Assembly (NCBI RefSeq): GCF_021390575.1
Contig: NZ_JAJEJQ010000002.1
Coordinates: forward strand, 310,001-374,000
DNA length: 64,000 nucleotides
Direction: 5' to 3'
Source of the DNA: Paraburkholderia adhaesiva
GTDB taxonomy: Bacteria; Pseudomonadota; Gammaproteobacteria; Burkholderiales; Burkholderiaceae
The notes beneath the pieces were generated by a model, which was given only the letters and a program-made list of their open reading frames with translations, did not search any database and was not told where the DNA came from. The position numbers were made by a program, and so were the translations under genes. Position 1 is the stretch's first letter. The number at the start of each line of letters is the position of its first letter. Shown here piece by piece: positions 31,844 to 40,154 of this stretch.

Positions 31844-33218
31844 TTTCGCATCCCCTTGTGCGGGCGATCTCGAGACAGCCGCGATCGATCTCGCAGCCGC
31901 GCCCGATGCGCCCCAGTCGGCCCGCCGCCAGCACGAACGTGCCGGTCCCGGCGAACGGATCGAACACCAGATCGCCCGCGCGGCTCGCGTGCCGGATGAA
32001 CCGCTCGGCCAGCGCATCGGGTTTCTGCCAGGGATGAAAGCGCTCGCCATGCCGCCCGTCCGGCGCGTTGATGCAGTGCAACGCGAAATGCTCGGTCAGC
32101 AGCGGACAGTCGAGCGGCAGCGCATCCGGCCCCCGGTAATAAAGAATGGGGGTGCAGTTCTGGCGATAGTCGAGCGACGGGGCCGGACCGATCTCGTTGG
32201 TACAGCCCCAGAAGAGCATCTGCCCCTCCATCCCGTCCGGCACCTTGACTGACAGGTAGGCGCGCAGCTCCCGCAGATAGGCCCCGATGAAGATGTAGGC
32301 ACGCCCGCTGCGCTTGAGCTTCGCCAGCGCCAGCGGCAGCCAGGTGCGTGCGAACGCACCGATGTCGCGGACATCGGTGCAGTACGGCGGATCGGTCAGG
32401 ATCAGGTCGCAGGCGGGCTGCGCGGGCAGCCACGCGCAGCAGTCGCCGGCATGGATACGCGGCGTACTCGCCATGCCGGCGCGCGGCACTTCGAGCGCCT
32501 CGAGCGCGAGCAGCCGCCCGATGCCGCGCACCTGCTTTGCCACCGTGGCCGCGTCGCCCGTGACCAGTTGCTTCTGCTGTTCGCGGTCTTGCAGTCTGGC
32601 GACGCGCACCGCCGTCCGCAGTGCTACGAGACCCTGCTCGCACGCCTCGACGACTTCCGGCACGGCTCTCGCGCGGACCTCCACCGCACGCTGCACCGTC
32701 CGGCGAGATACGCCCAGCAGTTGCGCCGCGCGCTCCTGCGAAACGGCGTAATCAGGGTATACCCCAGAAACTGCGCCCATGGGCGCAGTTTCTGGGGTAT
32801 ACCCTGGATGCGAATCGGCCTGCATACCCGCCGTTTTCGGTGGGTGGCCTTCGCCCAGGTTGGCCAGTTTTGCCGCACTCATCGCAAGCTGCGACTCGTT
32901 CAGATGGCGGCGCAGAATGTTAAGGGCGACGATCACGCCAACCGGATCGTCGCCGCGATAGATGCGGCACTTCAGCGGTGCATGCTGCTGCTGGCGCGCG
33001 CGCAGGCGGCTGCGCCCGTCGATCAGCTGGCCGTTACCATCGAGCCACACCGCCTCGAGCTGGCCCTGCCGTTCGATGTCCTCGCACAGCGTCTGAAATT
33101 GCGCTTCGCTCATCGACGGCGGTAAGGAGGCGAGCGGATGAAGCGGCGGGTAGTCGAGCGTCTCGAACACGCCGTCGTCCGCGACGCGGGCAGCCTCGCG
33201 CAGAGAATGGATCGTCAT
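31833..33218 (-). CDS. ParB/HTH-domain DNA methyltransferase, interrupted by a coding palindrome
   Basis: 461 aa. Residues ~25-120 are a ParB-like domain (GQLEAVWLDGNGQLIDGRSR; VALNILRRHLNESQLAMSAA). Residues ~157-195 are a helix-turn-helix (AVSQERAAQLLGVSRRTVQR). Residues ~255-450 are a methyltransferase with DPPY (276-279) and FDPFAGTGTF. It likely methylates adenine N6 or cytosine N4. Residues ~138-156 in the linker are encoded by a 54-bp perfect DNA palindrome. The start overlaps the C5 methyltransferase stop (ATGA), so both are made together. Confidence 0.87.
   Translation of the reverse strand: MTIHSLREAARVADDGVFETLDYPPLHPLASLPPSMSEAQFQTLCEDIERQGQLEAVWLDGNGQLIDGRSRLRARQQQHAPLKCRIYRGDDPVGVIVALNILRRHLNESQLAMSAAKLANLGEGHPPKTAGMQADSHPGYTPETAPMGAVSGVYPDYAVSQERAAQLLGVSRRTVQRAVEVRARAVPEVVEACEQGLVALRTAVRVARLQDREQQKQLVTGDAATVAKQVRGIGRLLALEALEVPRAGMASTPRIHAGDCCAWLPAQPACDLILTDPPYCTDVRDIGAFARTWLPLALAKLKRSGRAYIFIGAYLRELRAYLSVKVPDGMEGQMLFWGCTNEIGPAPSLDYRQNCTPILYYRGPDALPLDCPLLTEHFALHCINAPDGRHGERFHPWQKPDALAERFIRHASRAGDLVFDPFAGTGTFVLAAGRLGRIGRGCEIDRGCLEIARTRGCEIDA
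32753..32806. repeat. 54-bp perfect palindrome inside the ParB-methyltransferase gene
   Basis: The two 27-nt arms meet without a spacer at CC-AT-GG (centre 32779/32780) and are exactly complementary; pairing breaks at 32752/32807. It encodes about 18 linker residues between ParB and HTH domains. Confidence 0.9.
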
Positions 33219-34516
33219 GGCGATCCGCCCCTGCGCGCTGTCTCCGCTGCCGTCCGCGTCAGCGCGTCGTCAACAAGGGCGATGCGCCGCCCGATCCACG
33301 CCAGCACCGGCACCGCGATGCTGTTGCCGAGCGCCCGGTAGCGCGGCCCGTCCGCGGCAGGCCTGCCGCGGTACGGCACCTGCGTGTAGTCATCGGCGAA
33401 CCCCATCAAACGCTCGGCCTCGCGGGGCGTCAGCCGCCGCACCTGCAGGGCCGGGGTCACGAGCGCGCCGACGCCGATCCCGTCGCACCCGCCACTGGGC
33501 GTCACCAGCGCGTTCGCGAGATCATCGCCGTGTACCTCGAGCCGCCGGCCTTCGGCGCGTCCGCGCACGGCCAGCACCCAGGGTGCCGCGTCCTGCGCGT
33601 CGTGCAGGATCGCCACCTGGCCGCCGCCGTTCGCGTGCGAGGCGGCATGATTCATGCCGCGCAGCGTCGGCGCGATCGCGTCCGCGCGGACGGAGCCGTG
33701 CGAGGTCTTGCTGTCGAATGCGACCGGCACCAGCGGCGTACCGCGACCCGTGCCGTCCTCGCTCGCGTCGAATCCTTCGCCGTTAAGGGCATGCGCAACG
33801 AGCAGCGTCTCGGACTCCGCGTCGATGCGCTCGTTGCTCGAGGTCAGCACGCGGGCGATGCCGGGGATCAGCGCGCCATCACACTCGGCATCGGTGCCGA
33901 GGCCGCCACCGCCGCGAGTGCGCGCGCTAACGGTGGGGGCAAGGTCTTGCCCCGTTTCGCGGCACGGCGCAGGATCCCCGCGCACGCTTTCGGGCTCAAG
34001 CAGTACCGCGGCGGCAGCGGCGGCGTTTCCAGCACAGCCGACAACGAACACACGGCGGCGTCGCTGGGCCAGGCCGAAGTACTGAGCATCCAGCACCCGC
34101 CAGGCGATGCCGTACCCGAGGTCAGCCAGCGTCCCGATGAAGGCGCCAAAATCCCGTCCGCCGTTCGAGGACAGCACACCGGGTACGTTCTCCCAGACGA
34201 GCCAGCGGGGCGCAAACTGGCGAGCAGCGGCAAGCCAGACAAGCGCGAGCTGGCCACGCGGATCATCCAGTCCGGCCCGCTTTCCGGCCACGCTGAATGA
34301 AACGCAGGGCGTACCGGCCACGAGAAGGTCAACTGCTCCGACACGCCAGGCCTCGTAACCGTGGATATCGCCAAGATTGGGCACACCTGGATAGCGATGC
34401 GCGAGCACCGCGCACGCGAACGGCTCGATCTCGGCGAACGCGACCGGCGTCCAGCCCAGCGGCAGCCAGGCGGCGCTCGCGGCTTCGATGCCGGAGCACA
34501 GCGACAGATAGTGCAT
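33215..34516 (-). CDS. C5-cytosine DNA methyltransferase (Dcm-like)
   Basis: 433 aa. Motif I is LSLCSGIEAASAAWLPLGW; motif IV is GTPCVSFSVAGKR with catalytic C71; motif VI is ENVPGV (109-114); motif VIII is QRRRRVF; motifs IX/X are RLTPREAERLMGF and YRALGNSIAVPV. A long variable target-recognition region lies between VIII and IX. It makes 5-methylcytosine, probably to shield phage DNA. The stop overlaps the ParB-methyltransferase start. Together with that gene and the one at 23-24 kb, the prophage carries three methyltransferases. Confidence 0.92.
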   Translation of the reverse strand: MHYLSLCSGIEAASAAWLPLGWTPVAFAEIEPFACAVLAHRYPGVPNLGDIHGYEAWRVGAVDLLVAGTPCVSFSVAGKRAGLDDPRGQLALVWLAAARQFAPRWLVWENVPGVLSSNGGRDFGAFIGTLADLGYGIAWRVLDAQYFGLAQRRRRVFVVGCAGNAAAAAAVLLEPESVRGDPAPCRETGQDLAPTVSARTRGGGGLGTDAECDGALIPGIARVLTSSNERIDAESETLLVAHALNGEGFDASEDGTGRGTPLVPVAFDSKTSHGSVRADAIAPTLRGMNHAASHANGGGQVAILHDAQDAAPWVLAVRGRAEGRRLEVHGDDLANALVTPSGGCDGIGVGALVTPALQVRRLTPREAERLMGFADDYTQVPYRGRPAADGPRYRALGNSIAVPVLAWIGRRIALVDDALTRTAAETARRGGSP

Positions 34517-34528
34517 GACGGCCCCGCC

Positions 34529-34786
34529 TCAGGCGGGTCCGTTCCACTGCGCCATCTGCGTCATGTGCGCGAGCAGCACCTCGCCGGGACGCAGCCCCGA
34601 AGCGTCGCACTGCAGCGCACGTCCGCGCTGCTCCATCTCGACGGCCTCGCGCAGATAACGCGCGAGCAGCGCCCCCAGTCCATCGCCGGTCAGCGGGTGC
34701 ACCATCACCCGCATCGGAGTCCCGCCGTGCCGCGTGCCGGCCTCTCGCGTCGGCATGTTGCCGCCGCACCCAGTCGTGCTGTTCAT
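34529..34786 (-). CDS. Small phage protein, unknown
   Basis: 85 aa from ATG 34786 (GGGAGAGCG ribosome site); the open frame continues upstream only as Arg/Ala-rich shadow. The text MRVMVHPLTGDGLGALLARY and REAVEMEQRGRALQCD looks like a short helical protein. It is the first gene of the leftward early operon. No function is assigned. Confidence 0.5.
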   Translation of the reverse strand: MNSTTGCGGNMPTREAGTRHGGTPMRVMVHPLTGDGLGALLARYLREAVEMEQRGRALQCDASGLRPGEVLLAHMTQMAQWNGPA

Positions 34787-35269
34787 GTCCGCTCTCCCGA
34801 TCCAGGCGTCAACGACAGCGCCGCGCGCGGCGCGAGCCGCACGCACGCACACCGCGCCGGAGCACGGTCTGCCCTATCTGTCGTGACTCAGGTTGATGAC
34901 GGGCGGGCGCTTAGCGCCCCCGCTCGGTGGGGATGGCGGCGGCGGTCGTGAGACCGCAGCAGCGTGCAGGGATGACAGCGGACGGCGCGATGCCGGTGCC
35001 GCGCGATGCCTGCGCTCGCGCTCCGGTACGCGTGGGAGAAGGACTTCTTCGCGCGTTTCGCGACGCGCGTCAGAAATGAAAGGGAGGACATTGCTGTTCC
35101 CGGCAGGTGAGCCGGGCTGCGAGAAAAGTTAACGCGGTGAACCCCATCATCGCGCGTCGCCTGTCATGACACGCATCGCGACAGGCGCCGTGATGCGCAT
35201 TCCGCCGTAATGAGCTTGCAGGCGTGTGGTGGCGGTAGAACAGGTTGAATGAAAGCGTCATGGAACACA

Positions 35270-35297
35270 AGCGTAGTGCGAAAAAACGGGAAGTCAA
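35270..35297 (-). promoter_or_regulatory. Candidate leftward early promoter
   Basis: Minus strand TTGACT (35297-35292), 16-nt spacer, TACGCT (35275-35270). Orientation fits the operon starting at 34786, though the leader would be almost 500 nt. Confidence 0.35.
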
Positions 35298-35436
35298 CCG
35301 GATGCACCGAATCTGCACCGCACGCAGAAATGCCCTGAAACAGGGGGTGAAATGCAGATCCTGAAAGGTCACGTCGTGGGCGACGCGCGCACGACCTGTC
35401 GCGATTACCTCGCCGCGCACGGAAACAATTTCGTGC

Positions 35437-35465
35437 TTGGGAAACCATCTTCCGTGTCCTATCGT
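35437..35465 (+). promoter_or_regulatory. Candidate rightward early promoter
   Basis: TTGGGA (35437-35442), 17-nt spacer, TATCGT (35460-35465), about 90 nt before the RecE-like gene. Confidence 0.35.
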
Positions 35466-35562
35466 TCCGTTCCACACGCTGCACGAACGCTGCTCCTTCC
35501 GTCATGAATCATTCAGGTTTCCTTCCCATCTCCGCGCCCGCTGCCGCGAGGCTGGTGTGAGC

Positions 35563-36393
35563 ATGGACATCCCTGCCCACGGTCGCCTCGACCATCTGCC
35601 TGCCACCGAGTATTTCTCGCGCGAGGCGTTTTCCTCGAGCGGCGTGAAGCACCTGCTGCGCTCGGCGGCGCACTATGACGCCTGGCGCACCGCGCCGCGC
35701 GAGCCCTCATCCGAGATGGCCTTCGGCACCGTGGTCCACGCGCTGGTGCTCGAACCGGACCGCGCGCCGCCCGTCGCGATCGCGCCGGAGTGCGAACGGC
35801 GATCAAATGCTGACAAGGCGACGTGGAACGCCTTCGAAGCGGGTCTCGAAGGCCGCATTGCCCTGAAGCAGGCCGAGTTCGACCGCGCGCAGCGCGTGCG
35901 CGACGCCGTGCAGGGTCATCCCGCCGCGCGCGAGCTGCTGGCCGGTATCACGAGCGAGGTGAGCCTGTTCTGGGAGGACGACGAATTCGGCATCCCGTGC
36001 AAGGCCCGGCTCGATGCGCTGCGTGGCGACGGCGGCATCGTTGACCTGAAGACCACGCGTAACGCGTGCGCCGATGAGTTCGCACGCTCGGTCGCCCGCT
36101 ATGCCTATCACGCCCAGGCCGCGCATTACAGCAGCGGCTGCGAGCATGTGCTCGATGCCTCACCCCGGTTCTACGCATGGGTCGCCATCGAGACCGAACC
36201 GCCGTTCGGCTGCGCCTGCTATGTGGCCGGTACCGACGCGCTGTGCGCGGGCCGCGACCTGGTGGTTGAAGCCGCACGCATCTATGCCCGCGCGCGGCGC
36301 GAGGGTCGCTGGCGCGGCTATCCCGACACGCTCCAGCCGCTCGTCATGCCGTCCTGGGCGCTGCGTCTGCCCACCCTTGCGCAGGAAGACTGA
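35563..36393 (+). CDS. RecE-like exonuclease (PD-(D/E)XK family)
   Basis: 276 aa. REAFSSSGVKHLLRSAAHYD and MAFGTVVHALVLEPDRAP at the N-terminus, then EDDEFGIPCKARLDALRGDG, GIVDLKTTRNACADEFARSV and ARYAYHAQAAHY show the RecE/exodeoxyribonuclease VIII fold, with catalytic D and the D-x-K in VDLKT. It degrades one strand from DNA ends to feed the RecT annealing protein encoded 3 nt downstream. ATG 35563 is listed; GTG 35557 has slightly better ribosome-site spacing. Confidence 0.85.
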   Translation: MDIPAHGRLDHLPATEYFSREAFSSSGVKHLLRSAAHYDAWRTAPREPSSEMAFGTVVHALVLEPDRAPPVAIAPECERRSNADKATWNAFEAGLEGRIALKQAEFDRAQRVRDAVQGHPAARELLAGITSEVSLFWEDDEFGIPCKARLDALRGDGGIVDLKTTRNACADEFARSVARYAYHAQAAHYSSGCEHVLDASPRFYAWVAIETEPPFGCACYVAGTDALCAGRDLVVEAARIYARARREGRWRGYPDTLQPLVMPSWALRLPTLAQED

Positions 36394-36395
36394 TC

Positions 36396-37472
36396 ATGCC
36401 GATCCCGCATCACATCCAGGCGTTCCGCGCCGATATTCTCTCCGACCGGCAGATCGGACAGATCGCCCTCGTGCTGCCGCCCGGCATGGATCCGCGCGCC
36501 TTCGCGCGGGTGGCCGCGACCGCCGTGCTGTCCACGCCGGATCTCTACGAGATCGAGCAGACCTCGCTGCTCGCCGCGTGCATGGAGGCCGCCCAGGACG
36601 GCCTGCTGCCCGATGGCCGTGAAGGCGCGATCGTGCCGTTCACCGACACGAAGCATCACGTGAAGCGCGCCAGCTGGATTCCGATGATCGGCGGTCTGCT
36701 CAAGCTCGTGCGTCAGAGCGGCGAACTGCTCGATGTGGCCGCGTACATCGTGCGCACGAACGATCTCTTCGAATACGAGGTCAATGAGCACGGCGTGCAT
36801 TTCCGGCACCGCCCGGATGTCCTCCATCCTGGCGCCCCGCCGCTGCTCGTGTACGCGTTCGCCCGCACGAAAGAGGGCGGCGTGTATTTCGAATCGATGC
36901 CGTGGAGCGAGATCGATCACTTTCGCGAACTCACGAAAGCGCACGCGCCGGACGCGCCGTGGCAGCAATGGCCTGACGAGATGGCGAAGGTCAGGCCGCT
37001 CAAGCGCCTCGCCAAGCGCCTGCCGATGAGCGCGGCAGCGCATGACGCACTGCGCCGCGACGACCAGCGCGACGCCCGTTATCTCGGCCAGTCGCCCGGG
37101 CCGGGGGCCGATGATCCGGTGGGCACGATCAATGCCGCGATCCGCGAGGCCACCGCCGCGCAGTCTGCCGACCCGCCACCGTCCGCTGACGAAGCCGCCG
37201 ATGCCCAGCCGGCATCGGGCGAGGAGCCCGCGACGCGCAACCCGCCGCCCGGAACTGACGGTGACGAAGCCGCCGACGCAAAGCCGACGCTTGCCTTCAC
37301 CTATGCCCAGGTTGCCGAGCGGCTGAACCGCGCGAAGAACCGCGCGGCGCTCGCTGCCGCCGCGAAGCTGATCGACGCGATGACCGACGACGCGCAGCGC
37401 GAGGAGCTGCGCGCGCTGGCCGGTGAGATCGGCGCGGAGCTGGCCGCGAAGGCCAAAGGCAACCCGACGTAA
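36396..37472 (+). CDS. RecT-family single-strand annealing protein
   Basis: 358 aa. Residues ~1-220 are RecT-like: RVAATAVLSTPDLYEIEQTS, LLAACMEAAQDGLLPDGREG, KRASWIPMIGGLLKLVRQSG and SEIDHFRELTKAH. A long Pro/Ala/Asp-rich linker (~240-300) then leads to a small helical tail (FTYAQVAERLNRAKNRAAL), longer than E. coli RecT. It pairs with the upstream RecE-like nuclease to recombine phage DNA. ATG 36396 follows the RecE stop by 2 nt. Confidence 0.88.
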   Translation: MPIPHHIQAFRADILSDRQIGQIALVLPPGMDPRAFARVAATAVLSTPDLYEIEQTSLLAACMEAAQDGLLPDGREGAIVPFTDTKHHVKRASWIPMIGGLLKLVRQSGELLDVAAYIVRTNDLFEYEVNEHGVHFRHRPDVLHPGAPPLLVYAFARTKEGGVYFESMPWSEIDHFRELTKAHAPDAPWQQWPDEMAKVRPLKRLAKRLPMSAAAHDALRRDDQRDARYLGQSPGPGADDPVGTINAAIREATAAQSADPPPSADEAADAQPASGEEPATRNPPPGTDGDEAADAKPTLAFTYAQVAERLNRAKNRAALAAAAKLIDAMTDDAQREELRALAGEIGAELAAKAKGNPT

Positions 37473-37529
37473 TCGCACTCGCGCGTCGCGGCCCGCGCGT
37501 GATGGCCGCATCCAATTAAGGAGTCCACA

Positions 37530-37826
37530 ATGTCAGACGAAGCCCTGCTGGCGGCCGATTTCGCCGCCTTCGAAGCACAGCATCCGGTCCCCGCCGACCA
37601 GCGCGAGCTGGCCCGCACGCTCTTCTATTTCGGCGCGGCCTGTGTCATCGACATGCTCCGCATGACCGGCAGCGGCCAGCCCGCGCCCGGCGAGGCGCAG
37701 GCCGTCTTCGACCGCGTGCGCCGCGAAGTGAATGCGTTCGCCATGGAGCAGATGGTGGCCCACCTGTTCGAGGGCCTCACCGTGGAGGTCATCCACGTGG
37801 ACGCAGCGTCGTCCGGCGCGCACTGA
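37530..37826 (+). CDS. Small phage protein, unknown
   Basis: 98 aa, helical and acidic (LARTLFYFGAACVIDMLRMT; REVNAFAMEQMVAHLFEGLT). ATG 37530 has AAGGAG upstream, an excellent ribosome site. It follows RecT in the rightward operon. No recognised family. Confidence 0.6.
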   Translation: MSDEALLAADFAAFEAQHPVPADQRELARTLFYFGAACVIDMLRMTGSGQPAPGEAQAVFDRVRREVNAFAMEQMVAHLFEGLTVEVIHVDAASSGAH

Positions 37827-37865
37827 GGCGCACCCCGCCCTCACGATTCGTGCAGGAGTCCTGTC

Positions 37866-38348
37866 ATGACCGACTATCCAACGCTCTCCATGGTGCTGGC
37901 GATGGACGCGCAGGCGCTCTTCGACCACATCGCATGCCATCTCATCCTGCAGGACTGCGTCTGCCGGCACGTGAGCCCGGACGGCGACGTGACGTGCCTG
38001 TATCGCGATGCCCAGGGCCGCGCCTGCGCAATCGGCGCCATAGTTCCCGATTCGTTGTATGCACAAGAACTTGAAGGCCGCAGCCTCGGCAACCTGATCC
38101 CGTTTCTGAGTTACACGGGACCGCAGGCGGCCCGCATGCTCGCACAGTTCATGGAGCGCCATCTCGGTCTGCTCGCGCCGCTGCAGGGGATTCACGACAC
38201 GCACCCGCCCAGCCAGTGGCCCGATGAACTCAGCCGCCACGCCTGGCGGCTCGGGCTCGATACGGCAGCGCTGCAGGCGGCCCTGATCCTGCGCGAGGCG
38301 CACCGGCCCTCGCGCGTGTGCGAGGAGCCCGCCGATGCCTGCGCGTAG
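37866..38348 (+). CDS. Phage hypothetical protein
   Basis: 160 aa. CVCRHVSPDGDVTCLYRDAQ, GRACAIGAIVPDSLYAQELE and EGRSLGNLIPFL form a recognisable block in early phage proteins that contain CLYR...GRACAIG; the function is not known to me. Cysteines may bind a metal. ATG 37866 has CAGGAGTCC upstream. Confidence 0.6.
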   Translation: MTDYPTLSMVLAMDAQALFDHIACHLILQDCVCRHVSPDGDVTCLYRDAQGRACAIGAIVPDSLYAQELEGRSLGNLIPFLSYTGPQAARMLAQFMERHLGLLAPLQGIHDTHPPSQWPDELSRHAWRLGLDTAALQAALILREAHRPSRVCEEPADACA

Positions 38349-38384
38349 TCATCGCGCGTCTGGAGGTCATGAACGGGGGCCGAG

Positions 38385-38618
38385 ATGAGGTGTTTCATCC
38401 CGGACAAGAACCTGCGCCGGCTGCTCGGACGCTATCCGGAGCTGGAGGTCAGCCGCACGCGTCGGCATCTGCGCGTGGTTCGCCCGGATACGGGCGACTT
38501 CATCATCCTGTCGCTGACCAGCTCCGACTGGCGCAGCCTGCGCAAGGTGCGCCGCGACCTCGAGCATCTGCGCACGGGCGACGGCTATCTGGGCCGGGCG
38601 GCAAGGCAGCGGGCCTGA
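38385..38618 (+). CDS. Small phage protein, possibly HicA-like
   Basis: 77 aa. A short basic protein (LEVSRTRRHLRVVRPDTGDF; ILSLTSSDWRSLRKVRRDLE) whose beta-beta-helix layout loosely resembles HicA-type double-stranded RNA-binding folds, but the HicA catalytic His context is not clear and no HicB follows. Treat as unknown. ATG 38385 follows GGGGGCCGAG. Confidence 0.5.
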   Translation: MRCFIPDKNLRRLLGRYPELEVSRTRRHLRVVRPDTGDFIILSLTSSDWRSLRKVRRDLEHLRTGDGYLGRAARQRA

Positions 38619-38642
38619 GAAGGGACGGAGAGCAGGGGCATC

Positions 38643-39305
38643 ATGAAAACGCCAGCAGAGGACCAACCGGTCACGGCGTTGGTCGACACACGCTATCAGT
38701 CGATGTGCCGCGCCATCGCTGAATGTCATGCGGTCGACGAGATCAAGGCGCTACACGACCAGGCGCTCGCACTCGAAATCTATGCCCGCCAGGCGCAGAA
38801 CTTCGAGGCTGAGCGCAAGGCGACCGAGATCCGCATCCGCGCCGAACGGCAGGCGGGCGAGCTGCTGCATCGCATGGCGCGGGCCACTCCGAGTGGCAAC
38901 AACCAGCACGTCAGAAAAGAGGATGTGTCACGCGACGTGACACATCCTCCCCGGCTGGACGAACTCGGCATCAGCCGTAACCAGTCGAGCCGCTGGCAGC
39001 AGTTGGCCGATGTACCCGATGAGACCTTCGAAGCCGTGCTGGCTGACAAAAGCGAACCCGTTTCGACCACGCGGATCATCGAGGCGCACCTGCCGCCGGT
39101 GATCATCCACAGACCGCTCAAGCCCGAACAGCTGGCGATCCAGTTTCTGGAATACCTGTATGCGTTTGAACGGCACGGTTATTTCGAGCGCGACATGGGT
39201 GCCGCGCTTGCTGCCACGACCCCCACCGTGCGCCGGGAGATCCTGGACCTCGCCGCACGTATCGGTGCTTTTCTTGTCTCAACCGGAGCAAGGCATGACG
39301 ACTGA
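38643..39305 (+). CDS. Phage helix-turn-helix type protein with internal DNA dyad
   Basis: 220 aa. Residues ~20-80 (AIAECHAVDEIKALHDQALA; RIRAERQAGELLHRMARA) and ~105-130 (LDELGISRNQSSRWQQLADV) are a layout common in phage DNA-binding early proteins: a helical N-part, a variable linker and an HTH. The last third is helical. A 31-bp inverted repeat lies in the linker coding region, at the same relative place as the palindrome in the ParB-methyltransferase. Function unknown; ATG 38643 has AGGGGCATC upstream. Confidence 0.65.
   Translation: MKTPAEDQPVTALVDTRYQSMCRAIAECHAVDEIKALHDQALALEIYARQAQNFEAERKATEIRIRAERQAGELLHRMARATPSGNNQHVRKEDVSRDVTHPPRLDELGISRNQSSRWQQLADVPDETFEAVLADKSEPVSTTRIIEAHLPPVIIHRPLKPEQLAIQFLEYLYAFERHGYFERDMGAALAATTPTVRREILDLAARIGAFLVSTGARHDD
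38919..38949. repeat. 31-bp inverted repeat in coding sequence
   Basis: Arms 38919-38932 and 38936-38949 are exact 14-nt complements (GAGGATGTGTCACG and its reverse) around a CGA spacer. They encode part of the linker between the helical domain and the HTH. Confidence 0.85.
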
Positions 39306-39777
39306 ACACGCGCAGATCATGGCCATGATCGATCAGGTTTTTAACGACATGCGTCATCGCAACGAGGTGAGCATTAATCCGGTCGCCGTCGGCGACAAGG
39401 TCGCCGCGCTGCTTGATCCAGCACGACGCGCACCGGCCCTTGCGTATTACACCTCCAGCATGAAATGTCGCGACTATGCCCGCGAGCGCGTACGCCAGCG
39501 CGTGGCCGAACTGCATGCGCTCAGCCAGGGCGAGTTCGAACTGGAGCCCTACTGTCCCACCGGACGCGGCGACGAATACGTGCTGCGCGAAGAGATGACG
39601 CTCGATGAACGCACCGCGTTCTCCGAATCGCTCGGGCGCGAAATCGGCACCAAGACGGTTCACAAGATGGCATTCGATGAGGAGACGAACGATCTGATCG
39701 CTGCCGGCCACTTCGACGAACGGGGCCGCCCGCGCCACACCCGTCGCGTGTTCGACGATCAGGACCCGACGGCATGA
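39295..39777 (+). CDS. Phage hypothetical protein
   Basis: 160 aa. AMIDQVFNDMRHRNEVSINP, RDYARERVRQRVAELHALSQ and EMTLDERTAFSESLGREIGT indicate a helical, charged protein. ATG 39295 overlaps the preceding stop and the stop overlaps the next start (ATGA), so the operon is tightly coupled. I do not recognise a family. Confidence 0.55.
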   Translation: MTTEHAQIMAMIDQVFNDMRHRNEVSINPVAVGDKVAALLDPARRAPALAYYTSSMKCRDYARERVRQRVAELHALSQGEFELEPYCPTGRGDEYVLREEMTLDERTAFSESLGREIGTKTVHKMAFDEETNDLIAAGHFDERGRPRHTRRVFDDQDPTA

Positions 39778-40154
39778 GAGACAACCCTGCAGTGCTGGCC
39801 GAAGCCCTGGCGCTTGCGAGCGCAAGCGACGATACAGGCTGGGTCAACGATGCCGCCGTGCTGGTGCTGTTCGACCGCACGCCGGGCGACTTCAGTTTCG
39901 TGCCCTGCGCCTTTGCGGTGCTGGTGGAGGTCGATGTCGGGAGCAAGATACTCCGGCACCGGGCCTTCGCGCTCGATGCCGGACGCCGCTGCGTGCGCGA
40001 GCTGGAGCCGGATGAAGCCCTCGCGCTGCGCGTGCTGTATCACACGCAACTGATCCAGGCGTGCAAGAGCCGCGAAGCGCGCGAGCGGCATCGGGTGGCC
40101 TTCAGCGAAGCCGGATACCGTCTGCCTCACCTGATGCGACAGGACAGCCCATGA
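39774..40154 (+). CDS. Phage hypothetical protein
   Basis: 126 aa, with a beta-rich centre (AVLVLFDRTPGDFSFVPCAF; AVLVEVDVGSKILRHRAFAL) and a helical end. It overlaps both neighbours by 4 nt (ATGA). No recognised domain. Confidence 0.55.
   Translation: MRDNPAVLAEALALASASDDTGWVNDAAVLVLFDRTPGDFSFVPCAFAVLVEVDVGSKILRHRAFALDAGRRCVRELEPDEALALRVLYHTQLIQACKSREARERHRVAFSEAGYRLPHLMRQDSP

Larger units (their letters stand above)
34787..35562. other. Early control region between divergent operons
   Basis: No convincing gene in 776 nt. The open frame at 35070-35477 on minus is Cys/Arg/His-rich and lacks a ribosome site. Candidate promoters for both directions are listed separately. A dyad GCCTGTC...GACAGGC (about 35159-35185) and GGGTTCACCGC on the minus strand (35134-35144), matching the core of the small-gene element, are visible. 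This is where a repressor or operators would be expected, but no repressor gene is present. Confidence 0.5.

Noticed and set aside
32753..32806. Palindrome considered as a rho-independent terminator
   Set aside because: No T run follows on either strand and it lies within an uninterrupted coding frame.
35070..35477. 135-codon minus-strand frame in the early control region, considered as a repressor
   Set aside because: Cys/His/Arg-rich, no HTH, no ribosome site; the region is better read as control DNA.
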